From Candidatus Sungiibacteriota bacterium (lineage in GTDB: Bacteria > Patescibacteriota > Minisyncoccia > Sungbacterales > JACQCQ01), in NCBI GenBank assembly GCA_016201505.1, contig JACQCQ010000003.1:1-35347 (forward strand): a stretch of 35,347 bases of DNA, read 5' to 3'. The notes beneath the pieces are model-generated. The model ran no database searches. It had not been told where the DNA came from and saw nothing but the letters and a program-made list of their open reading frames with translations. The number at the start of each line of letters is the position of its first letter. Within the stretch, counting starts at the first letter, position 1. The translations under genes and the position numbers were made by a program. Shown in pieces: positions 1 through 7,577 of the stretch.

Positions 1-986
1 ACATTCGTCGGTATGGTGAGTGCGAGTGAAGTGGAAGCGGAGAGGACGGTAGCATTGGTGTTGGCATTCACCGCAGTCGTGACAGATGAACTGGCGGCTG
101 TAATCGCAGAACCGAGTGACGACGTCGCCGTCTGCACATCGGACAATGTAGCCAGTGAACCCGAGCTTAGACTTGAGCCCGTCAATGTGCGTGTGACCGA
201 TGCCCAAACATCAGCCGCCAAAGTGCCAAAGGAGGTGAGGGTACGGGTCGTGGCATTCCAGACGTTGGTGGGGATTGAGGTCGCCAGCGAAGTTGAGGCG
301 GTGAGGACGGCGGAGTTTGTGTTGGTGTTCACGTTGCTTGTTTCGGCTGTAATCGCAGAACCGAGTGATGAAGAGGCGGTGGTAACATCAGATTGAAGAG
401 CGAGCGAGCCGCTTGAGAGACCAGCCCCAGTCAGAGTACGTGTGACCGATGCCCAAACATCAGCCGCCAAAGTGCCGAATGACGTTAGGGTACGGGTCGT
501 GGCGTTCCAGACGTTGGTGGGTATGGTGAGTGCGAGTGAGGTGGAAGCCGAGAGAACCGAAGCGCTGGTGCTGGGGTTCACCACATTGGCGACAGCGGTA
601 GCCACGGTAGTGCTGGCAGAAATCGTGGGGCCGACAGAAAAAGTCTCATCCACATTGATCAAATCGCCGGTGAGCGCACTGCCGCAGGTCATGTATGACG
701 GCCAATTGCCTTCAGTGCCATTCGCTGCGATGGCGTAAGCATAATGATGCCAGCCATTGGCGTCGGCCGTCATGGCCCCAGCGTTTACTTTCAAAGTGCC
801 GCTTGGATCATAGATGGTAATGGTGCAAGGAGTAGTCGTGGCGACATAGTTATCATCAAAAACAAATTCACCCAGCGTTGCAGTGTCGCCCAACGCAGCT
901 CGCTGATAATTGGCGCTCGCCGGCAAAGCAAAAACAAACAAACAAACAACAATAAAACCAAAAACGAGTTGCGACAATCCGCTCAT
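1..986 (-). CDS. Secreted repeat protein, N-terminal part (runs off left edge)
   Basis: The minus strand is open from a start at 986 to the window edge, so at least 328 residues are present and the C-terminus is missing. The protein begins with a Sec signal peptide: hydrophobic residues about 7-20 and a probable cleavage after LPASA near residue 25. A beta-rich Ig-like stretch of about 100 residues follows. After that come Ser/Thr/Ala-rich repeats of roughly 83-87 residues. Each contains a motif of the form NVWNATTRTLTSFGTLAADVW, coded at about 441-524 and again at about 189-274. Similar VW-x-x-x-TRTLT repeats occur in phage tail-like and large CPR surface proteins. The start is fixed by an in-frame stop about 20 bases upstream with no other start between. 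Function is unknown; an extracellular or surface role is inferred. Open frames on the plus strand here are mirror images of this gene. Confidence 0.8.
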   Translation of the reverse strand, partial: MSGLSQLVFGFIVVCLFVFALPASANYQRAALGDTATLGEFVFDDNYVATTTPCTITIYDPSGTLKVNAGAMTADANGWHHYAYAIAANGTEGNWPSYMTCGSALTGDLINVDETFSVGPTISASTTVATAVANVVNPSTSASVLSASTSLALTIPTNVWNATTRTLTSFGTLAADVWASVTRTLTGAGLSSGSLALQSDVTTASSSLGSAITAETSNVNTNTNSAVLTASTSLATSIPTNVWNATTRTLTSFGTLAADVWASVTRTLTGSSLSSGSLATLSDVQTATSSLGSAITAASSSVTTAVNANTNATVLSASTSLALTIPTN

Positions 987-1091
987 CCCGATAGAGAATT
1001 AACTGGTAACTTCATTGCGAATTTGATGTATTTATGTACTTTGGGTCTCATTTTCGAGATAGAATCTCTCGTTAATTCTCTAACGGGACTC
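985..1091. repeat. Inverted-repeat element at the 5' end of the left-edge gene
   Basis: Left arm 985-1006 (ctcatcccgatagagaatta...) and right arm 1070-1091 (gttaattctctaacgggact...) are inverted copies with a few mismatches, about 63 bases apart. The arms carry the same TCCCG-TTAGAGAA / TTCTCTAACGGGA core as the element inside tatC at 6476-6545, so the two appear to belong to one family of short non-coding inverted repeats. The start codon of the minus-strand gene (984-986) lies within the left arm. Confidence 0.6.
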
Positions 1092-1136
1092 ATTGAATCC
1101 TTTCTTCAGTTATAGTATAAGACTCTTTTTATAATT

Positions 1137-1289
1137 ATGGTAAAGTGCGCGGGTTTCCCCGCGCTAGACACCGACAGCCGGGCACATGTTGATAAGTGCC
1201 ATTTGGGTGTATATGAATATTATCAGTATATCTGTAAAATTGTACTATGTATAAAAGGGGACGGGATGCGGTATCCAACTGTTTTGTGA
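1137..1289 (+). CDS. Possible small protein, 50 residues (weak)
   Basis: An ATG at 1137 opens a 50-codon frame ending in TGA at 1287-1289. It begins MVKCAGFPALDTDSRAHV and contains four cysteines. A perfect TATAAT (1130-1135) ends one base before the start codon, which is too close for a normal leaderless start from that box. No ribosome binding site is visible, and the frame runs through the 1147-1164 hairpin. It could easily be a chance frame; nothing about it is recognised. Confidence 0.15.
   Translation: MVKCAGFPALDTDSRAHVDKCHLGVYEYYQYICKIVLCIKGDGMRYPTVL
1147..1164. other. GC-rich hairpin in the divergent region
   Basis: GCGCGGG (1147-1153), loop TTTC, CCCGCGC (1158-1164) form a perfect 7-bp stem. 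There is no T-run on either side, so it is not a standard intrinsic terminator. It may be a regulatory or transcript-end structure in the divergent promoter region. Confidence 0.5.
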
Positions 1290-1299
1290 TTTACGCGCG

Positions 1300-1308
1300 T
1301 ATTATATT
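1300..1308 (+). promoter_or_regulatory. Candidate -10 box for the 1315 gene
   Basis: Overlapping TATTAT (1300-1305) and TATATT (1303-1308) end six bases before the ATG at 1315. Transcription from here would begin at or beside the start codon, giving a leaderless or nearly leaderless mRNA. No Shine-Dalgarno sequence is present. The -35 region is poor (TTTTGT at 1282-1287). Confidence 0.4.
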
Positions 1309-1314
1309 TTTTAA

Positions 1315-2121
1315 ATGATGCCAACCATGGCGCCAAATAAATATTCTTTCAGATTGATCTCAAGTGGAACTTCAAATCGAAAAGCCGGCACTCGGCGCAT
1401 GGCACCGAGTAAGACTTCGACTAAAAAAGTCAGCGACCGAAACAAGCGATTTTTTTTAAAGGCCCTGGGGGGCGTCGGACTTGGTTTATTTGCCACCACC
1501 CTTTTCCCCAAAAGCGCCAAGGCGCTCGTTACCGGCAGCACGCCGGCATCCAACGTTGTCGGGCTTAAAGATTCTTCCAACGCGCGGATAAATCCGGCCA
1601 AAGAGGACGGCAACTTGGCCAGTATCAAAACCGACTTAGATCCGTTAGTTGCTTCCGGAGCCGGGGGATATATTCGCCAGGACTCGACGGCTACGATAGC
1701 CAAGGAATCGGGCGGCAATTTGGCGGCCATTAAGGCGCAGACCGATAAATTTACCTTTAGCGGAAGTAATCTTTTAACGTCTGGCTCGGCATCCGCTACC
1801 ACGGGACTGACAGATATCACCGGTTCAACCATCAACCCCGCCACTGAAGACAGCATCTTATATTTACGCCGTATAGCCAAGCTGATGGAGACGCTGGCGG
1901 TGGTGGATGGCCAGACTCGTCAAAGAATAACGATTGATGCGGGAACTTTGCCCACTGTCACCACTGTCACCACTGTCACCACTGTCACCACTGTCACCAC
2001 TGTTACCACGGTAAGTAACGTAACAAGTATCGGCAATGTCGGCTCCACCCACCAGTTATATATGGATCTGGCGCACGATGCGTATGCCAATGCCCTCCGC
2101 AGTCAGTTAACTTTTTCATGA
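1315..2121 (+). CDS. Exported protein with Tat-like signal and VTT repeats
   Basis: 268 residues. A basic n-region of about 46 residues ends in DRNKRFFLKALGG, which fits the twin-arginine motif with Lys-Arg in place of Arg-Arg (K-R-F-F-L-K). A hydrophobic segment GGVGLGLFATTLF and an A-x-A site (KSAKA) follow. The mature part has low-complexity blocks (NPAKEDGNLASIKTDLD, IAKESGGNLAAIKAQTD) of a kind seen in phage structural proteins. Near the C-terminus is a run of Val-Thr-Thr triplets, suggestive of a beta-helical shaft. It is the first of five co-directional genes that end with tatC and tatA, so it may be a substrate of that Tat translocase. ATG 1315 is directly followed by a second ATG; either could be used. 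Exact function is unknown. Confidence 0.75.
   Translation: MMPTMAPNKYSFRLISSGTSNRKAGTRRMAPSKTSTKKVSDRNKRFFLKALGGVGLGLFATTLFPKSAKALVTGSTPASNVVGLKDSSNARINPAKEDGNLASIKTDLDPLVASGAGGYIRQDSTATIAKESGGNLAAIKAQTDKFTFSGSNLLTSGSASATTGLTDITGSTINPATEDSILYLRRIAKLMETLAVVDGQTRQRITIDAGTLPTVTTVTTVTTVTTVTTVTTVSNVTSIGNVGSTHQLYMDLAHDAYANALRSQLTFS
1954..2007 (+). repeat. Six 9-bp tandem repeats coding Val-Thr-Thr
   Basis: ACTGTCACC is repeated five times (1954-1998), followed by a sixth copy with one change (1999-2007). The period is a multiple of three, so copy-number change would lengthen or shorten the VTT run without shifting the frame. This is a plausible length-variation site in an exported protein. Confidence 0.85.
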
Positions 2122-2145
2122 CGCTAATCTCATAACGAGAACACA

Positions 2146-5100
2146 ATGGCGCTTTCAAAAAATTCATTAAGAGTCCAAGTTGACACTCCGATCTGGGAAT
2201 GGTGTCGTTTCGCGCCCGTGGTTTCTTCGGCCCTTTCGGCGAGTTGCGTCGGCGACATCGCTACGTTCAACGCCACCAACAGCCGCTATCTTTATTATTC
2301 CATCGCCGCCGTCAACTTCTGGCGCTACGACACCTGGACAGACACCTGGCTCCAGCTGGCTTCGCCCTTAAACGCCAACCTGGTCTTCACTTCCATGCGC
2401 TTTGCCGGCGATCTGGGCTATTTCGGCCGGGTGATTTCAGCCACTTCCACGACCATCACCACCGGCCTCGCTTTCGCCAACAGCTGCAAAGGATTTAAAA
2501 TCAGGATTATTTCCGGCAAGGGCGCCGGCCAAGAGAGGATTATCAGTTCCGTGGCCGAGCCAGTGGTGGCCGATTACGGCGCCGCGACCGCCGGCGCTAC
2601 GACCTCCGTTACGGACACGACCAAGACCTGGACCTCGGGCTATGTCGGCTCAACTTTGAATGTGAACAACTGGGTCGGCTATACGGTCCGCGTGATTCTC
2701 GGCACCGGCTTACTGCAGATGGCAAAGATTCTTTATAATTCTTCAACTGTTCTCACTATCGGCGACGTCAACCTCTCTCCGATTGAGCCCTGGGGCCATA
2801 CGACCTGGACCGCGCCCGCTTCCGGTTCCAATTATCAGATTGAATCCTCGGTCGTAACCGTGGACACCGCCTGGACCACGACGCCCGACAACACTTCGCG
2901 CTATGTGATTCAAGCCGGCGGCATTTATATGCTTTCTGAAGCCGCGGCCACGCCTTTTTACACGCTCCAGTATTACAGCGTTCTGGAAGACCGCTGGTAT
3001 GTCAAGCCGGCCCTAACCAATATGGTGAACGCCATCCCGACGGACGCGTCCTTGGAACGGACCAAAGAAAACGCGTCCATCTGGGAGCACTCCATTGCCA
3101 CGGCTGGCTCCACCACCACGCTTACTGACACCACCAAGAACTGGACCGTCAACCAATGGACCAATTATTCTGTTTACATTTATTCGGGCACCGGCTCGGG
3201 CCAGATTTCGGCCATCACTTCCAACACCGCCACCGTCCTGACCTTAACTTCCACTTTGGGCACGGGTTTAGACGCCACCTCGCGCTACCAGATTATCGGC
3301 TTTGACGCCGGCACCGCCAGTTCTGCCGGCGCCTACACTCTTTCTGACAGCACCAAATCCTGGGCCGTGAACCGCTGGTCAAATTACGCCGTCCGTATCC
3401 TCTCCGGCACCGGCGCCGGCCAAGTCCGTTCAATTTCCTCCAACACCGCGACCCAGCTGACCGTTTACCAGAACTGGTTCATCGCGCCGGACAGCACTTC
3501 CATTTATTCCATCCAGGGCGATCCGGACAATCTTTACTTCTCCTGGTCAGCCATATCCCAGGTGTTTCTGTACCGGAACGGCGGCGCGGATACGCTTTCC
3601 CACGGCCGGGTGGTGGATTCGGGCGTGGCCTGCACCATGGCCGCCCGGCGGTGCGATGTGAACCACGTCATTTACGAGGAGCTGCCGATCGCCATCTCCA
3701 CTATCACTAATGTCACGACCACCGCCACCGCCACCACCGTTCAGGTGCACAACTTAAAGGTTAACCAATATGTGTCTATCTACGGCGCCACGGGCAGTGA
3801 CGCCCAATTCTATGACGGCGTTTTTCAAATCGTCACTGTTTCTTCAACGACCACCTTCACTTACACTATGGGCGGCACGCCGGCGGGTTCTGCGGTGGGC
3901 GTAGGCGCCCAGTCCACCACGGTTATTTTTGACGGCTCCAAGGATTACCGCCAACTGGCGTCTGGCGGCACCAGCGGCCAGGCTACGATTACTTTTTCCA
4001 CCAACACGCCTACTCATATCAACGGCTGGTACGTGGCCGGCACCGGCATCAGCAGCACTGACACCACTTTAACCAAGGTCGTCTCGGGCGCGGGCACGAC
4101 CACTCTGACTCTGTCCAACAACAACACCGGCACGGTTTCCGGCATCATCACGTTCAACTATTGGGCTCCTTCTACCACGTCTACCGCTAACACCGGATCT
4201 TCCGGCGCCTTAACCTTTACCACGACTGCTAGCACCGCTAGTTACATCAACGGCTGGTATGTCACCGGCACCGGCGTCGGCGTCGGGGCCCTTGTCCAAT
4301 CCGGCGCCGGCACGACTACCGTCACAGTCCAGGTCATCAACACCGCGACCGTCTCGGGCACGCTTACTTTCTCATCGCCCTACGGCAATTATATGTTTTA
4401 CGGCAATTCGGGCGCGGTAACGGTGACCACCGGCTTGGCTGTCGGCCAGAGCATGCAAATCACGACCAATACCGGCAATTCTTTGACCGTCATCGCGGCC
4501 ATGGGAGCCGCTATGACCGCCGGCACTTCGCGCTATGTCATTGCCAAACAGCCGGCCCTGGGTGCCTATTACGACCAGCCGGGCAGCAATACCTATTACA
4601 GCGGCGTGGCGGTCGGCACCCAGTCAACCACTACTTTAGTTGATAGTAATGCTTTTTGGACATCGGCCTCGGGCAACGGCGGCTCGGCCCAATCCACGAC
4701 CGTTACTTTAGGCAACACCTCGCCGACCAACATCACCGGCTGGTACTTGACCTCCGGCACCGGCATTAACGTCGGCGCCCAAGTTGTTTCGGGAGCCGGC
4801 ACCACATCCCTAGTTATGTCTGTCGCTAACTCCGGTGCGGTTTCCGGCTCGCTGACATTCTGCGCCTGGAACACCAACTTGCTCCAGAACCGCAGGCTCA
4901 AATTCATCAGCAACGGCTCGGTCTCCACCCAAGATGTGGCCATTACCCTTGTAGCCGCTACCACCGGCACCATTACTTTTGCCTTAGCTACGGCGCCGGT
5001 CACCAATGTCACCACTTATTCCATTATTTCAGCTCCGACCCACGGCCTCGGCTCGGCCGGACTTAACTGGGCTTTCGGCGTCTCCAACAGCGCCACCCGC

Positions 5101-5460
5101 GGCCGCTATATGTATATGCCCCGCGGCGGCGCGACGAATGGCATTGACCGCTATGATCTGACCACCGACGCCTGGCTTTTGATGCATAACGAACCGACTT
5201 TTGAAACCCTGACCACCGGTTCTATGTACGCTTACGACGGCGGCGACCGGCTCTACTTCACCAAAGACGCCACCCAGCGCGTTTATTACCTTGATTTGTC
5301 CACCAATATCATCAACGGCGCTGGTCTCTTCCCGTATGTCGCGCCGACCGCGATCATCGGCAACCGGATGGAGATTTTTACCACCATAGACGGCTTGAAA
5401 TATCTTTTCCTTAACCGCGCCAGTTTCCAGGAATGCTTTAAGCAGTTACTCTTCTACTAA
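2146..5460 (+). CDS. Large repeat-rich phage-tail-like or surface protein
   Basis: 1104 residues, beginning 24 bases after the preceding stop. The sequence is dominated by two imperfect repeat families. One has the pattern T-L-T-D-T-T-K-x-W-T-V-N-x-W followed by GTGSGQ and I-x-S-N-T-A-T-x-L-T (several copies between about residues 130 and 460). The other has NGWYV-x-GTG and VVSGAGTTTL (about residues 600-910). The last 120 residues (RYMYMPRGG...IDRYDLTTDAW) look like Kelch-type or propeller strands. Such repeats are typical of long tail or baseplate-like proteins and CPR surface proteins. No signal peptide is seen at the N-terminus (MALSKNSLRVQVDTPIW), which is odd for a surface protein and fits a phage-tail-like or co-exported component. 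The next gene starts two bases after its stop. Function is inferred only. Confidence 0.7.
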   Translation: MALSKNSLRVQVDTPIWEWCRFAPVVSSALSASCVGDIATFNATNSRYLYYSIAAVNFWRYDTWTDTWLQLASPLNANLVFTSMRFAGDLGYFGRVISATSTTITTGLAFANSCKGFKIRIISGKGAGQERIISSVAEPVVADYGAATAGATTSVTDTTKTWTSGYVGSTLNVNNWVGYTVRVILGTGLLQMAKILYNSSTVLTIGDVNLSPIEPWGHTTWTAPASGSNYQIESSVVTVDTAWTTTPDNTSRYVIQAGGIYMLSEAAATPFYTLQYYSVLEDRWYVKPALTNMVNAIPTDASLERTKENASIWEHSIATAGSTTTLTDTTKNWTVNQWTNYSVYIYSGTGSGQISAITSNTATVLTLTSTLGTGLDATSRYQIIGFDAGTASSAGAYTLSDSTKSWAVNRWSNYAVRILSGTGAGQVRSISSNTATQLTVYQNWFIAPDSTSIYSIQGDPDNLYFSWSAISQVFLYRNGGADTLSHGRVVDSGVACTMAARRCDVNHVIYEELPIAISTITNVTTTATATTVQVHNLKVNQYVSIYGATGSDAQFYDGVFQIVTVSSTTTFTYTMGGTPAGSAVGVGAQSTTVIFDGSKDYRQLASGGTSGQATITFSTNTPTHINGWYVAGTGISSTDTTLTKVVSGAGTTTLTLSNNNTGTVSGIITFNYWAPSTTSTANTGSSGALTFTTTASTASYINGWYVTGTGVGVGALVQSGAGTTTVTVQVINTATVSGTLTFSSPYGNYMFYGNSGAVTVTTGLAVGQSMQITTNTGNSLTVIAAMGAAMTAGTSRYVIAKQPALGAYYDQPGSNTYYSGVAVGTQSTTTLVDSNAFWTSASGNGGSAQSTTVTLGNTSPTNITGWYLTSGTGINVGAQVVSGAGTTSLVMSVANSGAVSGSLTFCAWNTNLLQNRRLKFISNGSVSTQDVAITLVAATTGTITFALATAPVTNVTTYSIISAPTHGLGSAGLNWAFGVSNSATRGRYMYMPRGGATNGIDRYDLTTDAWLLMHNEPTFETLTTGSMYAYDGGDRLYFTKDATQRVYYLDLSTNIINGAGLFPYVAPTAIIGNRMEIFTTIDGLKYLFLNRASFQECFKQLLFY

Positions 5461-5462
5461 AA

Positions 5463-6371
5463 ATGAGCATTGATTACCTTATTCAAATAGTGCAGAGCAA
5501 AATCACGATTCTGAAAAACGCGAAGAACCAGGCGTTTGCCAATGGCGACCTCCAGATGCTCAACACCATTGACACGGAATTGCTGGAGAACCAGAACACT
5601 TTGTCCCAGCTGAATATGCTCCTTGAAATGCAAAAGGCCGCGGCAGCCGCGAATTCAACGACGGCCGAAGTGGTCGCAACCGCGGTTGAGGCCATCCAGA
5701 ATCCGACCCAAGGCCCATCGGCCAGTGCTGTTATCAACGGCTACGACATCTCCGCCTACGCCACCGACGCCCTTTATGAACAGAAGATACAGACGATAAT
5801 TAACGGCATGCCCTCTTTCGGTGCAGTCGGAGATATTGACAGGTATATTCAAAATGCGGTGGCGGGTGCTCCGGTGACGGGTGATATGGTATTGGGAGCC
5901 ACGAGCCAATACGGCGTTGATATTCCTTTGACGATGGCCATAATGGAACTGGATTCGCGTTTCGGCACCGTCGGCATCGGCGCGAGTACATTCAACCCGG
6001 GCAATATCGGCAATACCGGCACGACTACGCAAGCCTTTGGTTCCTGGGCGGAAGGAGTCTCTGCCGTAGCCGAGTGGCTTAGCCGCCATCATGCGGGCAC
6101 GGCTCCTGCAGCACCTCCGCCAGTTGTGAATGCGCCTACGCCGAATCCGACACCGGCTCCGACCCCGTCTCCAATTCCGCCCACAAATACTCCAACTCCG
6201 TCAGTCGAAGCCTCGACTTCAACTCCACCGACTGATACGGCTACTTCAACTCCGCCCATCGACACGTCCGTCCCGGTCAACTCGTCTACATCCACCCCGG
6301 CTGACAGTGATACTTCTACGTCTACACCGATCTCGCTTGGCCGTCAGAGCCGCTCACGAAACATTGGATAA
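5463..6371 (+). CDS. Glucosaminidase/transglycosylase-like protein with P/T/S tail
   Basis: 302 residues, starting two bases after the previous stop, so probably translated from the same message. Residues about 1-75 form an amphipathic coiled coil rich in Leu, Gln and Ala. Residues about 135-210 (GDMVLGATSQYGVDIPLTMAIMELDSRFG...FNPGNIGNTG...AFGSWAEGVSAVAEWL) resemble the helical core of mannosyl-glycoprotein endo-beta-N-acetylglucosaminidase and lysozyme-like domains, with a candidate catalytic Glu in IMELDSRFG. Residues about 215-290 are a Pro/Thr/Ser-rich linker or wall-spanning tail. No signal peptide is visible. Placed after a tail-like protein, it could be a wall-penetrating subunit, but this is inference; the enzyme assignment rests on a short similarity recalled from memory. 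Confidence 0.6.
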   Translation: MSIDYLIQIVQSKITILKNAKNQAFANGDLQMLNTIDTELLENQNTLSQLNMLLEMQKAAAAANSTTAEVVATAVEAIQNPTQGPSASAVINGYDISAYATDALYEQKIQTIINGMPSFGAVGDIDRYIQNAVAGAPVTGDMVLGATSQYGVDIPLTMAIMELDSRFGTVGIGASTFNPGNIGNTGTTTQAFGSWAEGVSAVAEWLSRHHAGTAPAAPPPVVNAPTPNPTPAPTPSPIPPTNTPTPSVEASTSTPPTDTATSTPPIDTSVPVNSSTSTPADSDTSTSTPISLGRQSRSRNIG

Positions 6372-6394
6372 CTTCAAATTAAAAAGCAGATACC

Positions 6395-6425
6395 CCCGCT
6401 CCGCCAGTTGGCGGATTGCTGCGGG
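6395..6425. other. Nested hairpin between wall-hydrolase-like gene and tatC
   Basis: CCCGC (6395-6399) and GCGGG (6421-6425) enclose a perfect 16-bp palindrome TCCGCCAGTTGGCGGA (6400-6415). No T-run follows. It overlaps by three bases with the next palindrome, so alternative pairings are possible. Confidence 0.55.
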
Positions 6426-6450
6426 ATTATTCTGATATCAGAATAATCCC
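6423..6450. repeat. Perfect 28-bp palindrome abutting the tatC start codon
   Basis: GGGATTATTCTGAT followed at once by its exact reverse complement occupies 6423-6450. The tatC ATG is the next base. Folded in RNA it would make a strong hairpin ending at the start codon; as DNA it could be a dyad operator. No Shine-Dalgarno sequence is present other than the palindrome itself. Confidence 0.8.
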
Positions 6451-7239
6451 ATGAGTCCCTTAAAGAAAAGTATAAATCCCGTTAGAAAAAAGTCGCTGCA
6501 AGCGACTGAAGTCGCGCCTATCGGCGCAGCGTTCTCTAACGGGATAAAAAAATATCTTCCCTATCTGGAAGACTTACGAAGACGGCTCTATTGGTCTGTC
6601 ATCGTATTTATCGCCGTTTTTATTGGCGGGTTTCTTTCCTCCGGCTTTTTTCTAAAAAAGTTCATTGCCTTTTTTAACATCAAGGGGGCGGTTATCGCCA
6701 CGACCTCGCCCTTTCAATTGGCCGACGTGGCCATGACCATAGGCTTTTTTTTCGCGAGCCTCGTCATCATCCCGCTCGCGGCCTGGCACCTTTTTTCTTT
6801 TGTATCCGCCGCGCTGACGTCGAAAGAGAGACGCTGGTTTCTGCTTTCAGTTCCGGTCAGCCTTTTTCTTTTCGTGCTCGGTTTTACCTATGGTTTCTTT
6901 ATCCTGTACAATACGCTGGGGTTGTTGGCCGCGTTAAATCTTAGCCTGGGCATACAAAATGTATGGGATATCAGTTCTTTCCTTTCGCAAATATTCATTA
7001 CGTCTTCTTTACTCGGCTTTGTATTCCAGTTCCCGCTGGTTTTAACGGCCTTGATACGACTCGGCGCGCTTGAGGCCGGCTTCTTAAAACAACACCGGCG
7101 CGGCGCCGTATTTATCATATTTGTCCTGGTGTCTTTACTTCCGCCGACAGACGGATTATCATTGATCATAATGGCGTTGCCGCTCGTTCTGCTTTACGAA
7201 ATAACAATATTCATTAATACTAAACGCTATGCCCGGTAA
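6451..7239 (+). CDS. tatC: Sec-independent protein translocase TatC
   Basis: 262 residues. TatC is the multi-spanning membrane subunit that recognises twin-arginine signal peptides and, with TatA, exports folded proteins. The family's N-terminal signature is present as YLPYLEDLRRRL (residues 35-46), including the conserved Glu. Several hydrophobic spans follow, such as VIVFIAVFIGGFLSSGFF, VSLFLFVLGFTYGFFILY and LIIMALPLVLLYEITIF. The conserved middle region FQFPLVLTALIRLGALEAGFLKQHRR is also visible. Residues about 9-32 are not family sequence: they are translated from an inverted-repeat element (6476-6545). There is no Met between that element and the TatC core, so the ATG at 6451 is the best start. 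tatA follows 125 bases later, and a likely Tat substrate lies upstream at 1315. Confidence 0.93.
   Translation: MSPLKKSINPVRKKSLQATEVAPIGAAFSNGIKKYLPYLEDLRRRLYWSVIVFIAVFIGGFLSSGFFLKKFIAFFNIKGAVIATTSPFQLADVAMTIGFFFASLVIIPLAAWHLFSFVSAALTSKERRWFLLSVPVSLFLFVLGFTYGFFILYNTLGLLAALNLSLGIQNVWDISSFLSQIFITSSLLGFVFQFPLVLTALIRLGALEAGFLKQHRRGAVFIIFVLVSLLPPTDGLSLIIMALPLVLLYEITIFINTKRYAR
6476..6545. repeat. Short inverted-repeat element inside the tatC 5' coding region
   Basis: Terminal arms 6476-6489 (ATCCCGTTAGAAAA) and 6532-6545 (TTCTCTAACGGGAT) are inverted copies with one mismatch in 14. Between them are two smaller perfect hairpins: AGTCGC-loop-GCGACT (6491-6507) and GCGCC-TATC-GGCGC (6514-6527). The element is in frame and supplies about residues 9-32 of TatC. 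The arm core recurs at 985-1091, so it behaves like a mobile or dispersed MITE-like repeat. Confidence 0.75.
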
Positions 7240-7312
7240 TGCAGTTTTGACTGGGCAAAACAAGGTCGGAATTAGTATCGGAAAGCAATTTGCGGGTAAT
7301 ATTAAAATAAGT

Positions 7313-7349
7313 CTCAACGATTGATTAGTCGCCTTCGGCGACGGTTGAG
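7313..7349 (+). other. Hairpin upstream of tatA
   Basis: CTCAAC (7313-7318) pairs with GTTGAG (7344-7349) around a perfect inner stem GTCGCC-TTC-GGCGAC (7328-7342). The structure ends 15 bases before the tatA start codon. No T-run follows, so it more likely processes or regulates the tatC-tatA message than ends it. Confidence 0.5.
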
Positions 7350-7364
7350 GTTGATGCACTGGGT

Positions 7365-7550
7365 ATGTTTGAGGGAATAGGTACTAAAGAAATCATCATC
7401 ATCGCGATCTTGGCGATTGTTCTGTTCGGCAGCAGAAAGATCCCCGAGCTCGCCAAAAGCATCGTTGAGGCCATCCGCCATATGCGCGGCGCTTTCAAGG
7501 ACGTGGATGAAGTTGCTTCGGGTAATGATAAAGACGCGAGGAAGAGATAG
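7365..7550 (+). CDS. tatA: Sec-independent protein translocase TatA/E
   Basis: 61 residues, the compact end of the TatA size range. One N-terminal transmembrane helix (EIIIIAILAIVLFGSRKIPELA) contains the FG-x-x-K-x-P-E hinge that defines TatA/TatB proteins. A short amphipathic helix (KSIVEAIRHMRGAFKDVDE) and a charged tail follow. TatA oligomers form the translocation path with TatC. GGG sits two bases before the ATG as a weak ribosome binding site. No TatB is present, so this would be a minimal TatAC system. A terminator follows at 7578. Confidence 0.93.
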   Translation: MFEGIGTKEIIIIAILAIVLFGSRKIPELAKSIVEAIRHMRGAFKDVDEVASGNDKDARKR

Positions 7551-7577
7551 CTTTCGTTTTAGTGTAAGAATAAAAAA

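Larger units (their letters stand above)
987..1314. promoter_or_regulatory. Divergent intergenic region (328 bp)
   Basis: This AT-rich stretch separates two divergent genes and should hold both promoters. It contains the right part of the inverted repeat described at 985-1091, a TATAAT hexamer at 1130-1135, a GC-rich hairpin at 1147-1164, a small possible reading frame at 1137-1289, and TATTAT/TATATT boxes at 1300-1308 just before the plus-strand gene. No good -35 box could be matched with confidence to any of these. Confidence 0.5.

Noticed and set aside
13-738. Plus-strand open frames over the left-edge gene
   Set aside because: They are mirror images of the minus-strand gene, which has a signal peptide and clear repeats. 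Their own translations are Val/Glu-rich without family likeness.
1315-6371. Prophage
   Set aside because: Tail-like repeats are present, but no capsid, portal, terminase, integrase or attachment site was seen. Likeness alone is not enough.
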